Part shown: positions 1 through 8,307 of the stretch, piece after piece
Layout: every line of letters begins with the position of its first letter
Numbering within the stretch: position 1 is the stretch's first letter
Assembly: GCF_002165375.2 (NCBI RefSeq)
Contig: NZ_CP032134.1
Location: 2,790,001 to 2,854,000 of the forward strand
Origin: Acinetobacter chinensis
Lineage (GTDB): Bacteria > Pseudomonadota > Gammaproteobacteria > Pseudomonadales > Moraxellaceae
Direction: 5' to 3'
DNA: 64,000 nt
Program-made: the position numbers and the translations under genes
Notes under the pieces: model-generated
What the model saw: the letters and a program-made list of their open reading frames with translations, nothing else
What the model was told of the DNA's origin: nothing
Databases searched by the model: none

Positions 1-1300
1 TGATCACCAGCGTCAGTACACCGGCCCAGTTACAATTTTCAACCTTTGCTGTCTGCAGTGAAAACTGTCCTTTTCGTACAAAGTAATAATCGGCCAGCAT
101 CACGCCACATAAACTCATGGTCATACATCCCAGATAGGAAAGCCATGCAACAAACTGCCCCAGAATTCCACCTGCAATCATGAACAGTGCAAAGATATTG
201 CCCAGTACCACCATAAAGGCTCTGCCCGGTTTTTTGCCTGTCAGTGCATCCAGCAGATTGACCAGTGCCAGTGACCCTGAATATGCATTGACTGCCTGAG
301 CTTTTGCCTGAGCCGCGTAAATGGTAATAAAACCCACCCAGCCTGCCAGTACCACAAAGAATGCACCGGTGTTGCTCATGGCAAATCCACCTGCTGCTTC
401 GGCTGCCTGCTGAGGAGACATACCTGCATTACGCTGCATCAGATATTCAGCAACTTCAGGCACACCACCAATAATGACCAGTCCACCCAGTACGATCATC
501 AGAAGATTCTGAGTCAGTGGTCCCGCCAGTGCCAGTACTTTTACATCCTGAGTGTTGCGGCAGTATCTTGCAAAATCCGTAGTGACCAGTGAAATCGTCC
601 CAGCAGTCGCTCCCATCAGTACAAGTGCTGTACTCAATTTGGTCCAGAAACCACCAGGAATGACTCCTGTTGAATTAAAGACCTGCATCGGATCCATTCC
701 ACGGACACCATAAATCTGATAAATCATATAGAACGTGACCACCAGTGTAATCACAATCATGAATTTTGATGCTTTCAGTGCAATCTGCAGACCAAAAATT
801 GCCAGCAGAATCCACGCCAGTGTCAGCAATCCATATAATCCAATCCGGACAGGCACCGTGTCCTGCAGATTAAACATCAACAAAGTCCCTTCATAGAGCA
901 AAGCACTTTCCAGTGCCAGAAACCCCAGAATCATAAATGCAAAAATAGCAGCACCCAGTGAAGAACCTTTCACCCCAAATCCAAAAAAACGCGATGTTAC
1001 TGTGCTGGACATGCCCGTCTGATAGGTCATTTTCCCCAGGAAATAACTGAGGGTAAAACCCACAATTGCTGCAATCAATCCGGCCAGCAGACCGATCCAA
1101 AACCCTGAAAGCAATACGGTAAAGCCACCGATTGCAAAAATAACCAATGCTGTGGCAACCCCGACAGGGCTCATTGCCAGTTTAAATCCACTCTGACGTT
1201 CTTCCATTGGAACACTGACCAGTGCATGATCTTCCACTGCCTGAGCAATGCCTGAACCTGCCTGATTTATTCCTTGTGAACTGATTTCTTTTGTATTCAT
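1..1300 (-). CDS. NCS1-family cytosine/purine permease (3' part cut by window edge)
   Basis: Integral inner-membrane transporter of the nucleobase:cation symporter-1 family, which carries cytosine, purines, allantoin or related nitrogen heterocycles. The frame is open from the start to base 1, so the C-terminus lies outside the window. About 430 residues are visible: a hydrophilic N-terminus with HALVSVPMEERQS, followed by at least ten hydrophobic segments and the family-like stretch FARYCRNTQDVKVLALAGP in the middle. Three consecutive ATG codons occur at 1306, 1303 and 1300. The AGGG at 1307-1310 gives a normal spacing only for the last, so 1300 is chosen. The gene stands alone on this side of the copper module. 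The substrate cannot be deduced from sequence alone. Confidence 0.85.
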   Translation of the reverse strand, partial: MNTKEISSQGINQAGSGIAQAVEDHALVSVPMEERQSGFKLAMSPVGVATALVIFAIGGFTVLLSGFWIGLLAGLIAAIVGFTLSYFLGKMTYQTGMSSTVTSRFFGFGVKGSSLGAAIFAFMILGFLALESALLYEGTLLMFNLQDTVPVRIGLYGLLTLAWILLAIFGLQIALKASKFMIVITLVVTFYMIYQIYGVRGMDPMQVFNSTGVIPGGFWTKLSTALVLMGATAGTISLVTTDFARYCRNTQDVKVLALAGPLTQNLLMIVLGGLVIIGGVPEVAEYLMQRNAGMSPQQAAEAAGGFAMSNTGAFFVVLAGWVGFITIYAAQAKAQAVNAYSGSLALVNLLDALTGKKPGRAFMVVLGNIFALFMIAGGILGQFVAWLSYLGCMTMSLCGVMLADYYFVRKGQFSLQTAKVENCNWAGVLTLVI

Positions 1301-1541
1301 CATCATCCCTTTTATGCAGTTATAGAGGCACCAGTCCACTGGTGATTCCTCTTAATAAACAGATGTATTACGCTGTTTTCTTTGACTGCTATTTTTCGGA
1401 TGAACAGGTAAATATGTCTAATCATGTTTCGGTCAGCATTGATAACCTAAATGATATAAATGTATTTTAAATTCTATAATTTTATATTTATTAATTATTT
1501 AAATTAAACTCATCAGCCTGATTCAATTCACAACCAATAAA

Positions 1542-1567
1542 AAAGTGACGGTAAAAACCGTCACTTT
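1542..1567 (-). terminator. Rho-independent terminator of copZ
   Basis: Perfect 11-bp inverted repeat AAAGTGACGGT / ACCGTCACTTT with a 4-nt loop, 25 bp beyond the copZ stop. On the minus strand the stem runs straight into a T-rich tail (TTTTTTATTGG). It also separates copZ from the upstream end of the permease gene. Confidence 0.85.
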
Positions 1568-1591
1568 GAGATCACGAACCAGAAAAACTGT

Positions 1592-1789
1592 TTATTTCAG
1601 CTGAGCTTTCCAGCCGTCTTCTGCAAGTGCTGCAACAACCGCTGCTGTATCCTGCTGAGTTTCAATGTCCACGAGTTTATTCGGAATATCAATATTGACT
1701 GTCGCATTTTCATCCAGCTCTTTTAAGGATGCTGTTACGCCACGTGCACAGCCACCACAGGTCATATTTTCAACATAAAGTTTCATCAT
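1592..1789 (-). CDS. copZ: Copper chaperone, CopZ-like heavy-metal-associated domain
   Basis: A 65-residue single-domain HMA protein that would bind Cu(I) in the cytosol and hand it to the P-type ATPase CopA. The metal site MTCGGC (residues 9-14, two Cys) sits in the first loop of the ferredoxin-like fold, and the length is that of a free-standing chaperone. A stop-distal terminator and a dedicated CueR-type promoter (1838-1868) make it a monocistronic unit, although it lies directly downstream of cueR on the same strand. The GG inside the CxxC differs from the AS of the two CopA domains. Confidence 0.9.
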   Translation of the reverse strand: MMKLYVENMTCGGCARGVTASLKELDENATVNIDIPNKLVDIETQQDTAAVVAALAEDGWKAQLK

Positions 1790-1837
1790 TGACTCCTTTT
1801 TCAGCGCATTGTGCTGAGTTTCTTTGTTTGATGATTT

Positions 1838-1868
1838 ACTGTAAACCTTGACATGATGGCAAGGTCAA
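1838..1868 (-). promoter_or_regulatory. CueR-type promoter and operator of copZ
   Basis: On the minus strand a -35 TTGACC (1863-1868) and a -10 TACAGT (1838-1843) are separated by 19 bp, the over-long spacer typical of MerR-family promoters. Inside lies the 21-bp dyad ACCTTG-N9-CAAGGT (1845-1865). CueR is known to bind such a dyad and to untwist the promoter when loaded with Cu(I). It lies between the cueR stop and copZ. Confidence 0.85.
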
Positions 1869-1878
1869 GCTTATTGCA

Positions 1879-2295
1879 TCACTTTTTTGAACTGTTTTCT
1901 GAACTGCTTCCCAGTTCAATCTGCTCAAGGATGGAACACTCAGGGCGGGTATCACCTGCACAGCAGGACACCGATGCCTGCAGGCTGTTGACCATTTCCT
2001 GCATGACCTGAATTTTCTGATTCAGCTGTTCGATATGTTTGGTCGCCAGCTGTTTAACTTCTGCACTGGTTCTGCCCGTGTTTTTCCATAAAGAAATCAG
2101 TTCTTTCATCTGTTCAGATGAAAATCCCAGCTCACGTGCATGACGGATAAAGTTCAGGGTTTTCAGGTCACGCTCGGTATAAATCCGATATCCTGAATCT
2201 GTACGTTTTGCTGCATCAATCAGACCTATTTCTTCATAGTAACGGATCATTTTTGAAGAAATACCGGTCTGTTTTGAAATCTGTCCTATATTCAT
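1879..2295 (-). CDS. cueR: Copper-responsive MerR-family regulator CueR
   Basis: Cytosolic copper sensor of 138 residues. An N-terminal winged helix-turn-helix starts MNIGQISKQTGISSKMIRYY, then comes a dimerisation helix (about residues 75-110) and a C-terminal metal-binding loop with a CC pair (residues 111-112) and a later Cys near 120. The spacing of Cys112 to Cys120 is that of CueR-type Cu(I)/Ag(I) sensors and not of MerR or ZntR. It lies between copA and copZ on the same strand, and both genes have matching 19-bp-spacer promoters, so it very likely activates both. The start at 2295 keeps the canonical first helix. Confidence 0.92.
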   Translation of the reverse strand: MNIGQISKQTGISSKMIRYYEEIGLIDAAKRTDSGYRIYTERDLKTLNFIRHARELGFSSEQMKELISLWKNTGRTSAEVKQLATKHIEQLNQKIQVMQEMVNSLQASVSCCAGDTRPECSILEQIELGSSSENSSKK

Positions 2296-2361
2296 GAATC
2301 ACCTCAAACAGCTCATTCACCCGTTCACACAGGCGAATGAAGTCTGACTTATGTTCTCAGC

Positions 2362-4842
2362 TCATGATTCTGCTGCAATCACAGGTCTGAATTTTTTTAA
2401 CCGTAATGCATTTCCGAGTACAAAAACAGAGGACAATGCCATCGCCCCTGCGGCAAACACCGGTGAAAGTAAAATACCATACAGCGGATATAACAGCCCT
2501 GCTGCAACAGGAATCAGTGCAATATTATAAACAAATGCCCAGAACAGATTCTGACGGATGTTATCAATGGTTGCTTTACTCAGTGCAATGGCATTGGGTA
2601 CACCGATCAGACTGCCTGACATCAGAACAACATCAGCAGCTTCAATGGCAACATCTGTCCCAGTTCCAATCGCAAGACCGACATCTGCTTCTGCCAGTGC
2701 AGGAGCATCATTGATCCCGTCACCGACGTAGGCAACACGCCCATATTGCTGTTTTAGCTTTTTGACTGCTTCAACTTTACCATCAGGCAGTACTTCTGCA
2801 ACCACGTCATCAATATGCAGCTGTTTTGCAATGGCTTCTGCGGTATGTCGGTTATCACCTGTGATCATCGCAACGCTGATGCCCAGCTCATGTAATGCAC
2901 GTATAGCCGCAAAAGTTGTTTTCTTAATCGGGTCGGCAACCGCAATAATACATGCCAGCTGCTGATCAATGGCAACATAAAGCGGTGTTTTACCCTCACG
3001 TCCCATACGTTTTGCATCATCTGCAAACTGATCCAGGTTGAGTCCCAGTTTGTGCATGAAACGGTCTGCACCAATATGAATTTCAGCATTATCCACTGTT
3101 GCCTGAATACCAAAACCGGTTACAGAGCTGAAGTTACTGACTTCTCTGAGTGTCAGTCCACGATCTTTTGCCGCAGTCACAATTGCCTGTGCAATCGGAT
3201 GCTCAGATTTATTTTCAATGGATGCTACTTTTGCCAGTACATCATGCTCATCAAATCCATTCACGACTGAAAAATCGGTCAGGGATGGTTTTCCTTCGGT
3301 CAGGGTTCCTGTTTTGTCTACAGCCACCACCTGAGCTTCTTTGAGCAACTGCAGTGCTTCGCCTTTACGGAACAGTACGCCCATTTCCGCACCACGCCCC
3401 GTTCCAACCATAATGGAAGTCGGTGTTGCAAGTCCCATCGCACATGGGCAGGCAATAATCAGCACTGCAACAGCATTGACCAGTGCAAAAGTCAGCGCAG
3501 GTTCTGGACCGAAAATAAGCCAGACCACAAATGTCAGTACAGCCAGCAGCATCACCGCAGGAACAAACCACATGGTGACTTTATCCACCAGTGCCTGAAT
3601 AGGCAGTTTTGAACCCTGCGCCTGCTCCACCATCTGAATAATCTGTGCCAGTACAGAATCACCACCCACCGCAGTTGCCTGGATACGCAGGCTGCCGGTC
3701 TGGTTAATGGTTCCACCAACAACCTGATCATCCAGCTTTTTTTCTACAGGTACAGGCTCACCGGTAATCATGGATTCATCAATAAAACTTTGCCCTGAAA
3801 TCACCATTCCATCTACAGGAACACGCTCACCAGGACGGATTTCGATGATCATGCCGGCCTGTACATCCTGAACAGCCATTTCTGAAAACTGTCCATTCTG
3901 TTCCACACGTGCATGCTTAGGCTGCATACCCACCAGGTGCTGAATCGCCTGTGAAGTACGTCCTTTGGCTTTAGCCTCAAAATAACGTCCGAGCAGAATC
4001 AGTGCGACAATGACCGCAGCCGCCTCAAAGTAAACGTTGACCGTTCCCTTTGGCAGTAGTTCTGCAAAAAATGTTGCAACCACTGAATAACAGTAAGCGG
4101 AGAACGTCCCGACTGCGACCAGGGAATTCATATCCGGTGCCAGTCTAAACAGCGCAGGAAAACCTTTCTGGTAAAAACGGCGACCTGGGAAAATCAGAAT
4201 CAGCGTGGTCAGTACAAACTGAATATACCAACTGTTCTGCACCCCAATCGTTCCTGCAACAAAATGATGGAAAGCCGGAATTAAATGTGAACCCATTTCC
4301 AGAATAAAAACTGGCAATGCCAGTGCTGCCGCAATCAGCAGATCACGTTTCAGCTCAACCAGCTCGTTCGCTTTTTTATCCTGTTGCTGAGCATGATCTA
4401 GCACAGCAACTTTCGCGTCATAACCAGCTTTGGCTACCGCCTGAATCAGCTGATCAGCAGTAACAGAAGCATCTGCCACAATGACTGCTTTTTCTGTTGC
4501 AAGATTGACACTTGCAGACCGGACGCCTTCAACTGCTTTCAGTGCTTTTTCCACACGCCCAACACATGAAGCACAGGTCATACCATCGATCTGTAATTCC
4601 ACAGGTGTCTGAGCAACACTGTATCCTGCTTTTTCAATGGTTCTGATAATTTCTGAATAGTTTAAGGGCTGGCTGCTGCTGATCGAGGCTTTTTCAGTTG
4701 CAAGATTCACACTGACTGAATCAATATTTTCAAGCTTCTGTAATGCTTTTTCGACACGCCCTACACACGAAGCACAGGTCATACCCTCAATCTGTACTGA
4801 CCCCTGATAGAGTTGCGGTGATCTGTTCTGATCGTTCATCAC
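2362..4842 (-). CDS. copA: Cu(+)-exporting P1B-type ATPase CopA
   Basis: Inner-membrane ATPase of 826 residues that pumps cytosolic Cu(I) to the periplasm. Two N-terminal HMA domains each carry GMTCASCVGRVEKAL (Cys 23/26 and 90/93). They are followed by the membrane CPC motif in IIACPCAMGLATP, the phosphorylation site DKTGTLTEG, the nucleotide-binding SEHPIAQAI, and the hinge motifs TGDNRHTAEAIA and GDGINDAPAL. All P1B-1 signatures are intact and the length is normal for a two-HMA CopA. The gene is transcribed from its own CueR-type promoter (4879-4909) and followed 66 bp later by cueR on the same strand, forming a self-contained copper efflux module. Confidence 0.97.
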   Translation of the reverse strand: MMNDQNRSPQLYQGSVQIEGMTCASCVGRVEKALQKLENIDSVSVNLATEKASISSSQPLNYSEIIRTIEKAGYSVAQTPVELQIDGMTCASCVGRVEKALKAVEGVRSASVNLATEKAVIVADASVTADQLIQAVAKAGYDAKVAVLDHAQQQDKKANELVELKRDLLIAAALALPVFILEMGSHLIPAFHHFVAGTIGVQNSWYIQFVLTTLILIFPGRRFYQKGFPALFRLAPDMNSLVAVGTFSAYCYSVVATFFAELLPKGTVNVYFEAAAVIVALILLGRYFEAKAKGRTSQAIQHLVGMQPKHARVEQNGQFSEMAVQDVQAGMIIEIRPGERVPVDGMVISGQSFIDESMITGEPVPVEKKLDDQVVGGTINQTGSLRIQATAVGGDSVLAQIIQMVEQAQGSKLPIQALVDKVTMWFVPAVMLLAVLTFVVWLIFGPEPALTFALVNAVAVLIIACPCAMGLATPTSIMVGTGRGAEMGVLFRKGEALQLLKEAQVVAVDKTGTLTEGKPSLTDFSVVNGFDEHDVLAKVASIENKSEHPIAQAIVTAAKDRGLTLREVSNFSSVTGFGIQATVDNAEIHIGADRFMHKLGLNLDQFADDAKRMGREGKTPLYVAIDQQLACIIAVADPIKKTTFAAIRALHELGISVAMITGDNRHTAEAIAKQLHIDDVVAEVLPDGKVEAVKKLKQQYGRVAYVGDGINDAPALAEADVGLAIGTGTDVAIEAADVVLMSGSLIGVPNAIALSKATIDNIRQNLFWAFVYNIALIPVAAGLLYPLYGILLSPVFAAGAMALSSVFVLGNALRLKKFRPVIAAES

Positions 4843-4878
4843 AATACCTCTGATTCATTTATATTCTTTGATGCTTAC

Positions 4879-4909
4879 AGCATAAAGATTGCCATAATGG
4901 TAAGGTCAA
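4879..4909 (-). promoter_or_regulatory. CueR-type promoter of copA
   Basis: On the minus strand TTGACC (4904-4909) and TATGCT (4879-4884) are separated by exactly 19 bp. The spacer holds TTACCATTATGGCAA, closely similar to the copZ operator. The -35 end CTTGACCTT is shared between the two sites. It lies 37 bp upstream of the copA start. Confidence 0.85.
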
Positions 4910-5057
4910 GCTTTATTTCTGGTATAACAGCAACATTGAAATAAACAGGAGATATTTTGCAGATTCAGGGGAATCATCTCTCCATGCAGATGGGTTTCAT
5001 CTGTTGAAATGACCTGTAAAAAAGAAGCTCAGAATACTACAAAGCAGAACAGCTGAC

Positions 5058-5792
5058 TTACTGGATGGTGTATCCACCATCAATGACATACTGAGCACCT
5101 GTGATAAATGAAGCCTGCTCGGATAATAGAAAACAGATCAGTTCAGCCACTTCCTGTGGAGTACCCAGGCGACCTATGGGGTGTTTCTGTATCAGCATCT
5201 GCTGATCAATATGCGAAATCAGCGGTGTTTCGATATAACCCGGATGAACTGAATTGACCCGGATATTCTGCTGTGCATAATCCAGTGCCGCAGCTTTGGT
5301 CAAACCTGTCACTGCATGTTTACTGGTCACATAGGCTGCACGGTTCTGTGTTGCCACAAGCCCCAGCATGGAAGATGTGTTGACCACTGCCCCCCCTCCA
5401 CTTTTCAGCATCAGCGGAATCTGCGCTTTCAGTCCATAAAACACGCTGTTCAGATTTACCCCAAGCACGCTGTTCCAGGTCTCCAAAGTCAGTTCATGCA
5501 ACGGTTGTGCAGGAGATGTCACACCTGCATTATTCAACGCATAATCGAGCCTGCCAAACTGCTGTTCAATCTGAACAACGACATTTTCAACAAAATCAGC
5601 CTGACTTAAATCACCTGTAAATGTAATGACTTTGACCTGCTTTCCTAAGATTTCTGCCAGTGCCTCTAATGCATCGGCATTCTGATCAACCAGGCAAAGC
5701 TGACACTGCTGAGCTGCCAGCTGTTCCGCAACAGCAAGACCAATGCCAGAAGCTGCACCTGTAATCATGGCAACTTTATTTTTCATGGTCAT
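5058..5792 (-). CDS. Short-chain dehydrogenase/reductase (classical SDR)
   Basis: Cytosolic NAD(P)-dependent oxidoreductase of 244 residues. It has the cofactor motif TGAASGIG (11-18), the structural NNAG (87-90), catalytic Ser140/141, Tyr154 and Lys158 (YVTSK), and the FITGAQYVIDGGY end typical of 3-oxoacyl-reductase-like SDRs. The start overlaps the upstream thioesterase gene by 17 nt; a second in-frame ATG at 5786 is possible. It is the last gene of a three-gene SDR-thioesterase-SDR unit at the downstream end of a ketone/alcohol-type catabolic block. The substrate is not identifiable; a hydroxyacyl or cyclic alcohol intermediate would fit the neighbours. Confidence 0.85.
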   Translation of the reverse strand: MTMKNKVAMITGAASGIGLAVAEQLAAQQCQLCLVDQNADALEALAEILGKQVKVITFTGDLSQADFVENVVVQIEQQFGRLDYALNNAGVTSPAQPLHELTLETWNSVLGVNLNSVFYGLKAQIPLMLKSGGGAVVNTSSMLGLVATQNRAAYVTSKHAVTGLTKAAALDYAQQNIRVNSVHPGYIETPLISHIDQQMLIQKHPIGRLGTPQEVAELICFLLSEQASFITGAQYVIDGGYTIQ

Positions 5793-6216
5793 GACTCTGC
5801 TCCTCCATATACTGACTCAAATGATTTTCCAGATGACTGCGCATGCTCAATGGAATACTCTGCTTCCTAAATGTCTCCTGATCCACCAGCACAATAATGC
5901 TGTTTGCCTGAGCGACCAGACATTGCTGCTGCTCACTCCAGACATCGTACTGCATGGAGAAACTGCTCTGTCCGACATGGGTGATATGACAGGTTGTTTT
6001 CAGAGTGTCGGGATAGACGACTGGACGCCGATATTCACATTCATTTTTTAGAATCACACTGTATAAAGAGCTACTGAAAAAATTCAGGCTGTCCAGAAAA
6101 GCGATTCGGGCATCCTCGACATAACGGAAATAATGCACATTGTTCAGATGCCCAAAAGTGTCCATTTCGCCCCAGGACACAGGTCTTGAAACCTGAACCG
6201 GATGAAGTGCTGTCAT
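5776..6216 (-). CDS. Hotdog-fold acyl-CoA thioesterase (YbgC/4-hydroxybenzoyl-CoA type)
   Basis: A 146-residue single hotdog-domain protein expected to hydrolyse an acyl-CoA thioester in the cytosol. The signature SWGEMDTFGHLNNVHYFRY (14-32) holds the catalytic Asp19 and the HLNN turn of the 4HBT family. Its ATG overlaps the TGA of the upstream SDR (ATGA at 6213-6216), and its own end overlaps the next SDR, so the three are translationally coupled. This suggests that the neighbouring SDRs work on CoA thioesters or that the enzyme recycles CoA; the specific acyl group cannot be read from the sequence. Confidence 0.85.
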   Translation of the reverse strand: MTALHPVQVSRPVSWGEMDTFGHLNNVHYFRYVEDARIAFLDSLNFFSSSLYSVILKNECEYRRPVVYPDTLKTTCHITHVGQSSFSMQYDVWSEQQQCLVAQANSIIVLVDQETFRKQSIPLSMRSHLENHLSQYMEEQSHDHEK

Positions 6217-6935
6217 CGGTACAGTCCTCCATTTACATGAATATTTTCACCCGTAATATACGAAGAAGCCTGACTGCACAGAAACAGTATGACCTGTGCA
6301 ATTTCCTCTGGCTGTCCCAGTCGTTTCAGTGGTGTTGAGCTGACCATGGATGCCCGCTTTTCATCACTCATGCCTCTGAGCATAGCGGTGTCAATTAAGC
6401 CAGGTGATACCGCATTGACCCGTGTCCGTGGTGCAAGTTCAATGGCAAGGCTCTTGGTCAGCGCCAACACACCGCCTTTGGCTGTGGCATAAGCCGTATG
6501 TGCAATACTGCCCTGATGACCTGCAATGGATGCAATATTGACAATACTGCTCTGCTCAGCCAGTGCACGCAGAAAACTTTTAATCAGATAATAATTGGCA
6601 CTCAGGTTAATACTGATCTGTCTGTTCCATTCCTCATAACTCAGTTCAGCCAGTTCGATATGCTGATACAGACCTGCCGCATGAATAATGCAGTCAATCT
6701 GTGCATGTGTTTTGAGTACCTGATCACGCATCTGAACCACAGCGGAAGCGGATGAACTGTCCAGCTGAAAATACTGCCATGAACTGTTCAGGGACTGTAA
6801 AAAAGCTGTGTCCTCTGCCACACAGTCCACCAGTACAAAATGGACATCATGCTGATCCATCAGCTGAATGGTTGCTCTGGCAATGCCCCCGAGTGCCCCC
6901 GTAATCAGGATCACTTTCTGATTTAAACTGTTCAT
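6213..6935 (-). CDS. Short-chain dehydrogenase/reductase
   Basis: NAD(P)-dependent SDR of 240 residues with TGALGGIA at 12-19 (a slightly unusual cofactor loop ending in Ala in place of the common GIG), catalytic Ser136, Tyr149 and Lys153 (YATAK), and a C-terminal SSYITGENIHVNGG. It heads the three-gene unit with ATGA coupling to the thioesterase. A strong terminator at 6951-6980 separates it from the porin gene upstream, so it either has its own promoter or depends on read-through. It shares the fold but not close sequence identity with the SDR at 5058. Confidence 0.85.
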   Translation of the reverse strand: MNSLNQKVILITGALGGIARATIQLMDQHDVHFVLVDCVAEDTAFLQSLNSSWQYFQLDSSSASAVVQMRDQVLKTHAQIDCIIHAAGLYQHIELAELSYEEWNRQISINLSANYYLIKSFLRALAEQSSIVNIASIAGHQGSIAHTAYATAKGGVLALTKSLAIELAPRTRVNAVSPGLIDTAMLRGMSDEKRASMVSSTPLKRLGQPEEIAQVILFLCSQASSYITGENIHVNGGLYR

Positions 6936-6950
6936 TATTTTTTATCCTGT

Positions 6951-6980
6951 AAAAAAGCCGAAGGACATTCATCCTTCGGC
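6951..6980 (-). terminator. Rho-independent terminator after the DcaP-like porin
   Basis: The hairpin AGCCGAAGGA / TCCTTCGGCT (6956-6980) is followed on the minus strand by a run of six T (6951-6956). It lies just past the porin stop, so it splits the catabolic block into an upstream and a downstream transcription unit. Confidence 0.85.
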
Positions 6981-6987
6981 TATAACC

Positions 6988-8217
6988 TTAAAATTTATAC
7001 ATGGTGACAAAATTCAGGCGGGATACATCGAACTCACTGCCATCAAAACTTTCACGTTTGCCGTGATGGTATTCCATCCCAATGTCGATATTTTTCAGAG
7101 GGGTGTAGAACACGTTTGCAGCAAGATCAGTCAGTTTTTTGTTCAGTGTCGGATTATTTCGGGCATAGGCCGTTGAATCATCATAATCAAACAGTGAACC
7201 CACAACGTTCATCCGCCATTGCTCTGAGAGTTTGTGAGAATAGCCCAGTACATAAGTGTTGAATTTATTCAGATCAAGATCGTTCTTAGCGTCGTTGACA
7301 CTGAAATCACCACCCGCTGCAAAACCATTGACCTGATCACCACTTTGCTGAGCATAGGACACAAATTTCTGATCCCCTTCTACATGGTACGCATGTCCCT
7401 GAAGCGTACTGACAGGTGTCAGCTGATATTTCAGCCCAAGTCCTGCTCCCCAGGACAGCTTATCAATATCGTCACCATTTACTGTTGCACGTTTTTCATG
7501 AACAAAACCCTGTGCCAATGCTGTCAGACTGTCCTGTTTAAACGTATATTTTGCCGTCAGTGCCGGAATTTCCGAAGATCGGGAATCGACATATTCGGCT
7601 GCCAGTTTCAGATTATGCTGCGGTGAAAAATCAAAGTTATAGCGAACCTGTGGATTACGTGTCCAGCTGTATCCCATAAACAGCGTGTAATCCACACTTT
7701 CTGTCAGGGTTTCCAGGTTGGACATCCCTGAAACGGTCTGACCGATCAGCCAGTTATTAAAATCCACATAAGCATGGCGGATACGCAGTTTACCGTTACC
7801 TTCCAGTCCGTCCCAGAAGTCCATCTCAATTTTACCTTTGACACTGGTGTCATTGACGTTTTTACTCAGATCCATGCCCAGTCGGGTTGCTGTCAAGGTG
7901 AATGCACTGCGATGCCCCGCAGGTGTCTGGTTCACCGATGGCAGCTGATTACTGACAAAAGGAGAGCCTGCGGTATCTTTCAGATCCAGACTGCCATCCA
8001 TACGCACAATCCCGTAAACCTTGATATCAGTATCACTGAAAAGACTGCTTCCACTGCCGGCAGAGGTGGTCTGCTGCACTTCATTCTGCTGCTGTATTTT
8101 CAGTTCATTCAGCTGCTGCTCAAGGGTGGAAATACGCTGTTCCACTGACTCGGCAAATACCGCAGTTGACCCCAGTATGGAAATACCACACGCTAAAACT
8201 TTTAATTGAAATTTCAT
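6988..8217 (-). CDS. DcaP-family trimeric outer-membrane porin
   Basis: Outer-membrane channel of 409 residues. A signal peptide (1-22, cleavage after AVFA) precedes a short coiled-coil, VEQRISTLEQQLNELKIQQQ, and then about 350 residues of alternating amphipathic strands ending in the terminal Phe of SRLNFVTMYKF, the assembly signal of outer-membrane beta-barrels. The N-terminal coiled coil before the barrel is the mark of Acinetobacter DcaP-type porins, known for uptake of dicarboxylates and other small anionic compounds. It sits directly downstream of an MFS transporter gene, so the pair probably provides outer- and inner-membrane uptake for the substrate of the catabolic block. Confidence 0.88.
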   Translation of the reverse strand: MKFQLKVLACGISILGSTAVFAESVEQRISTLEQQLNELKIQQQNEVQQTTSAGSGSSLFSDTDIKVYGIVRMDGSLDLKDTAGSPFVSNQLPSVNQTPAGHRSAFTLTATRLGMDLSKNVNDTSVKGKIEMDFWDGLEGNGKLRIRHAYVDFNNWLIGQTVSGMSNLETLTESVDYTLFMGYSWTRNPQVRYNFDFSPQHNLKLAAEYVDSRSSEIPALTAKYTFKQDSLTALAQGFVHEKRATVNGDDIDKLSWGAGLGLKYQLTPVSTLQGHAYHVEGDQKFVSYAQQSGDQVNGFAAGGDFSVNDAKNDLDLNKFNTYVLGYSHKLSEQWRMNVVGSLFDYDDSTAYARNNPTLNKKLTDLAANVFYTPLKNIDIGMEYHHGKRESFDGSEFDVSRLNFVTMYKF

Positions 8218-8307
8218 TCATTTTCATCCTAAAAATGAGTTGCAGAAGTCCGACCTACCTGATGAAACAGGCAGGCGGTATAAGTGTAAAAATTAAGAAA
8301 GGTTAAA

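Noticed and set aside
2406..3598. Several plus-strand frames of 60-100 codons opposite copA
   Set aside because: They are antisense shadows of a gene with all P1B-ATPase motifs intact; their translations have no domain character.
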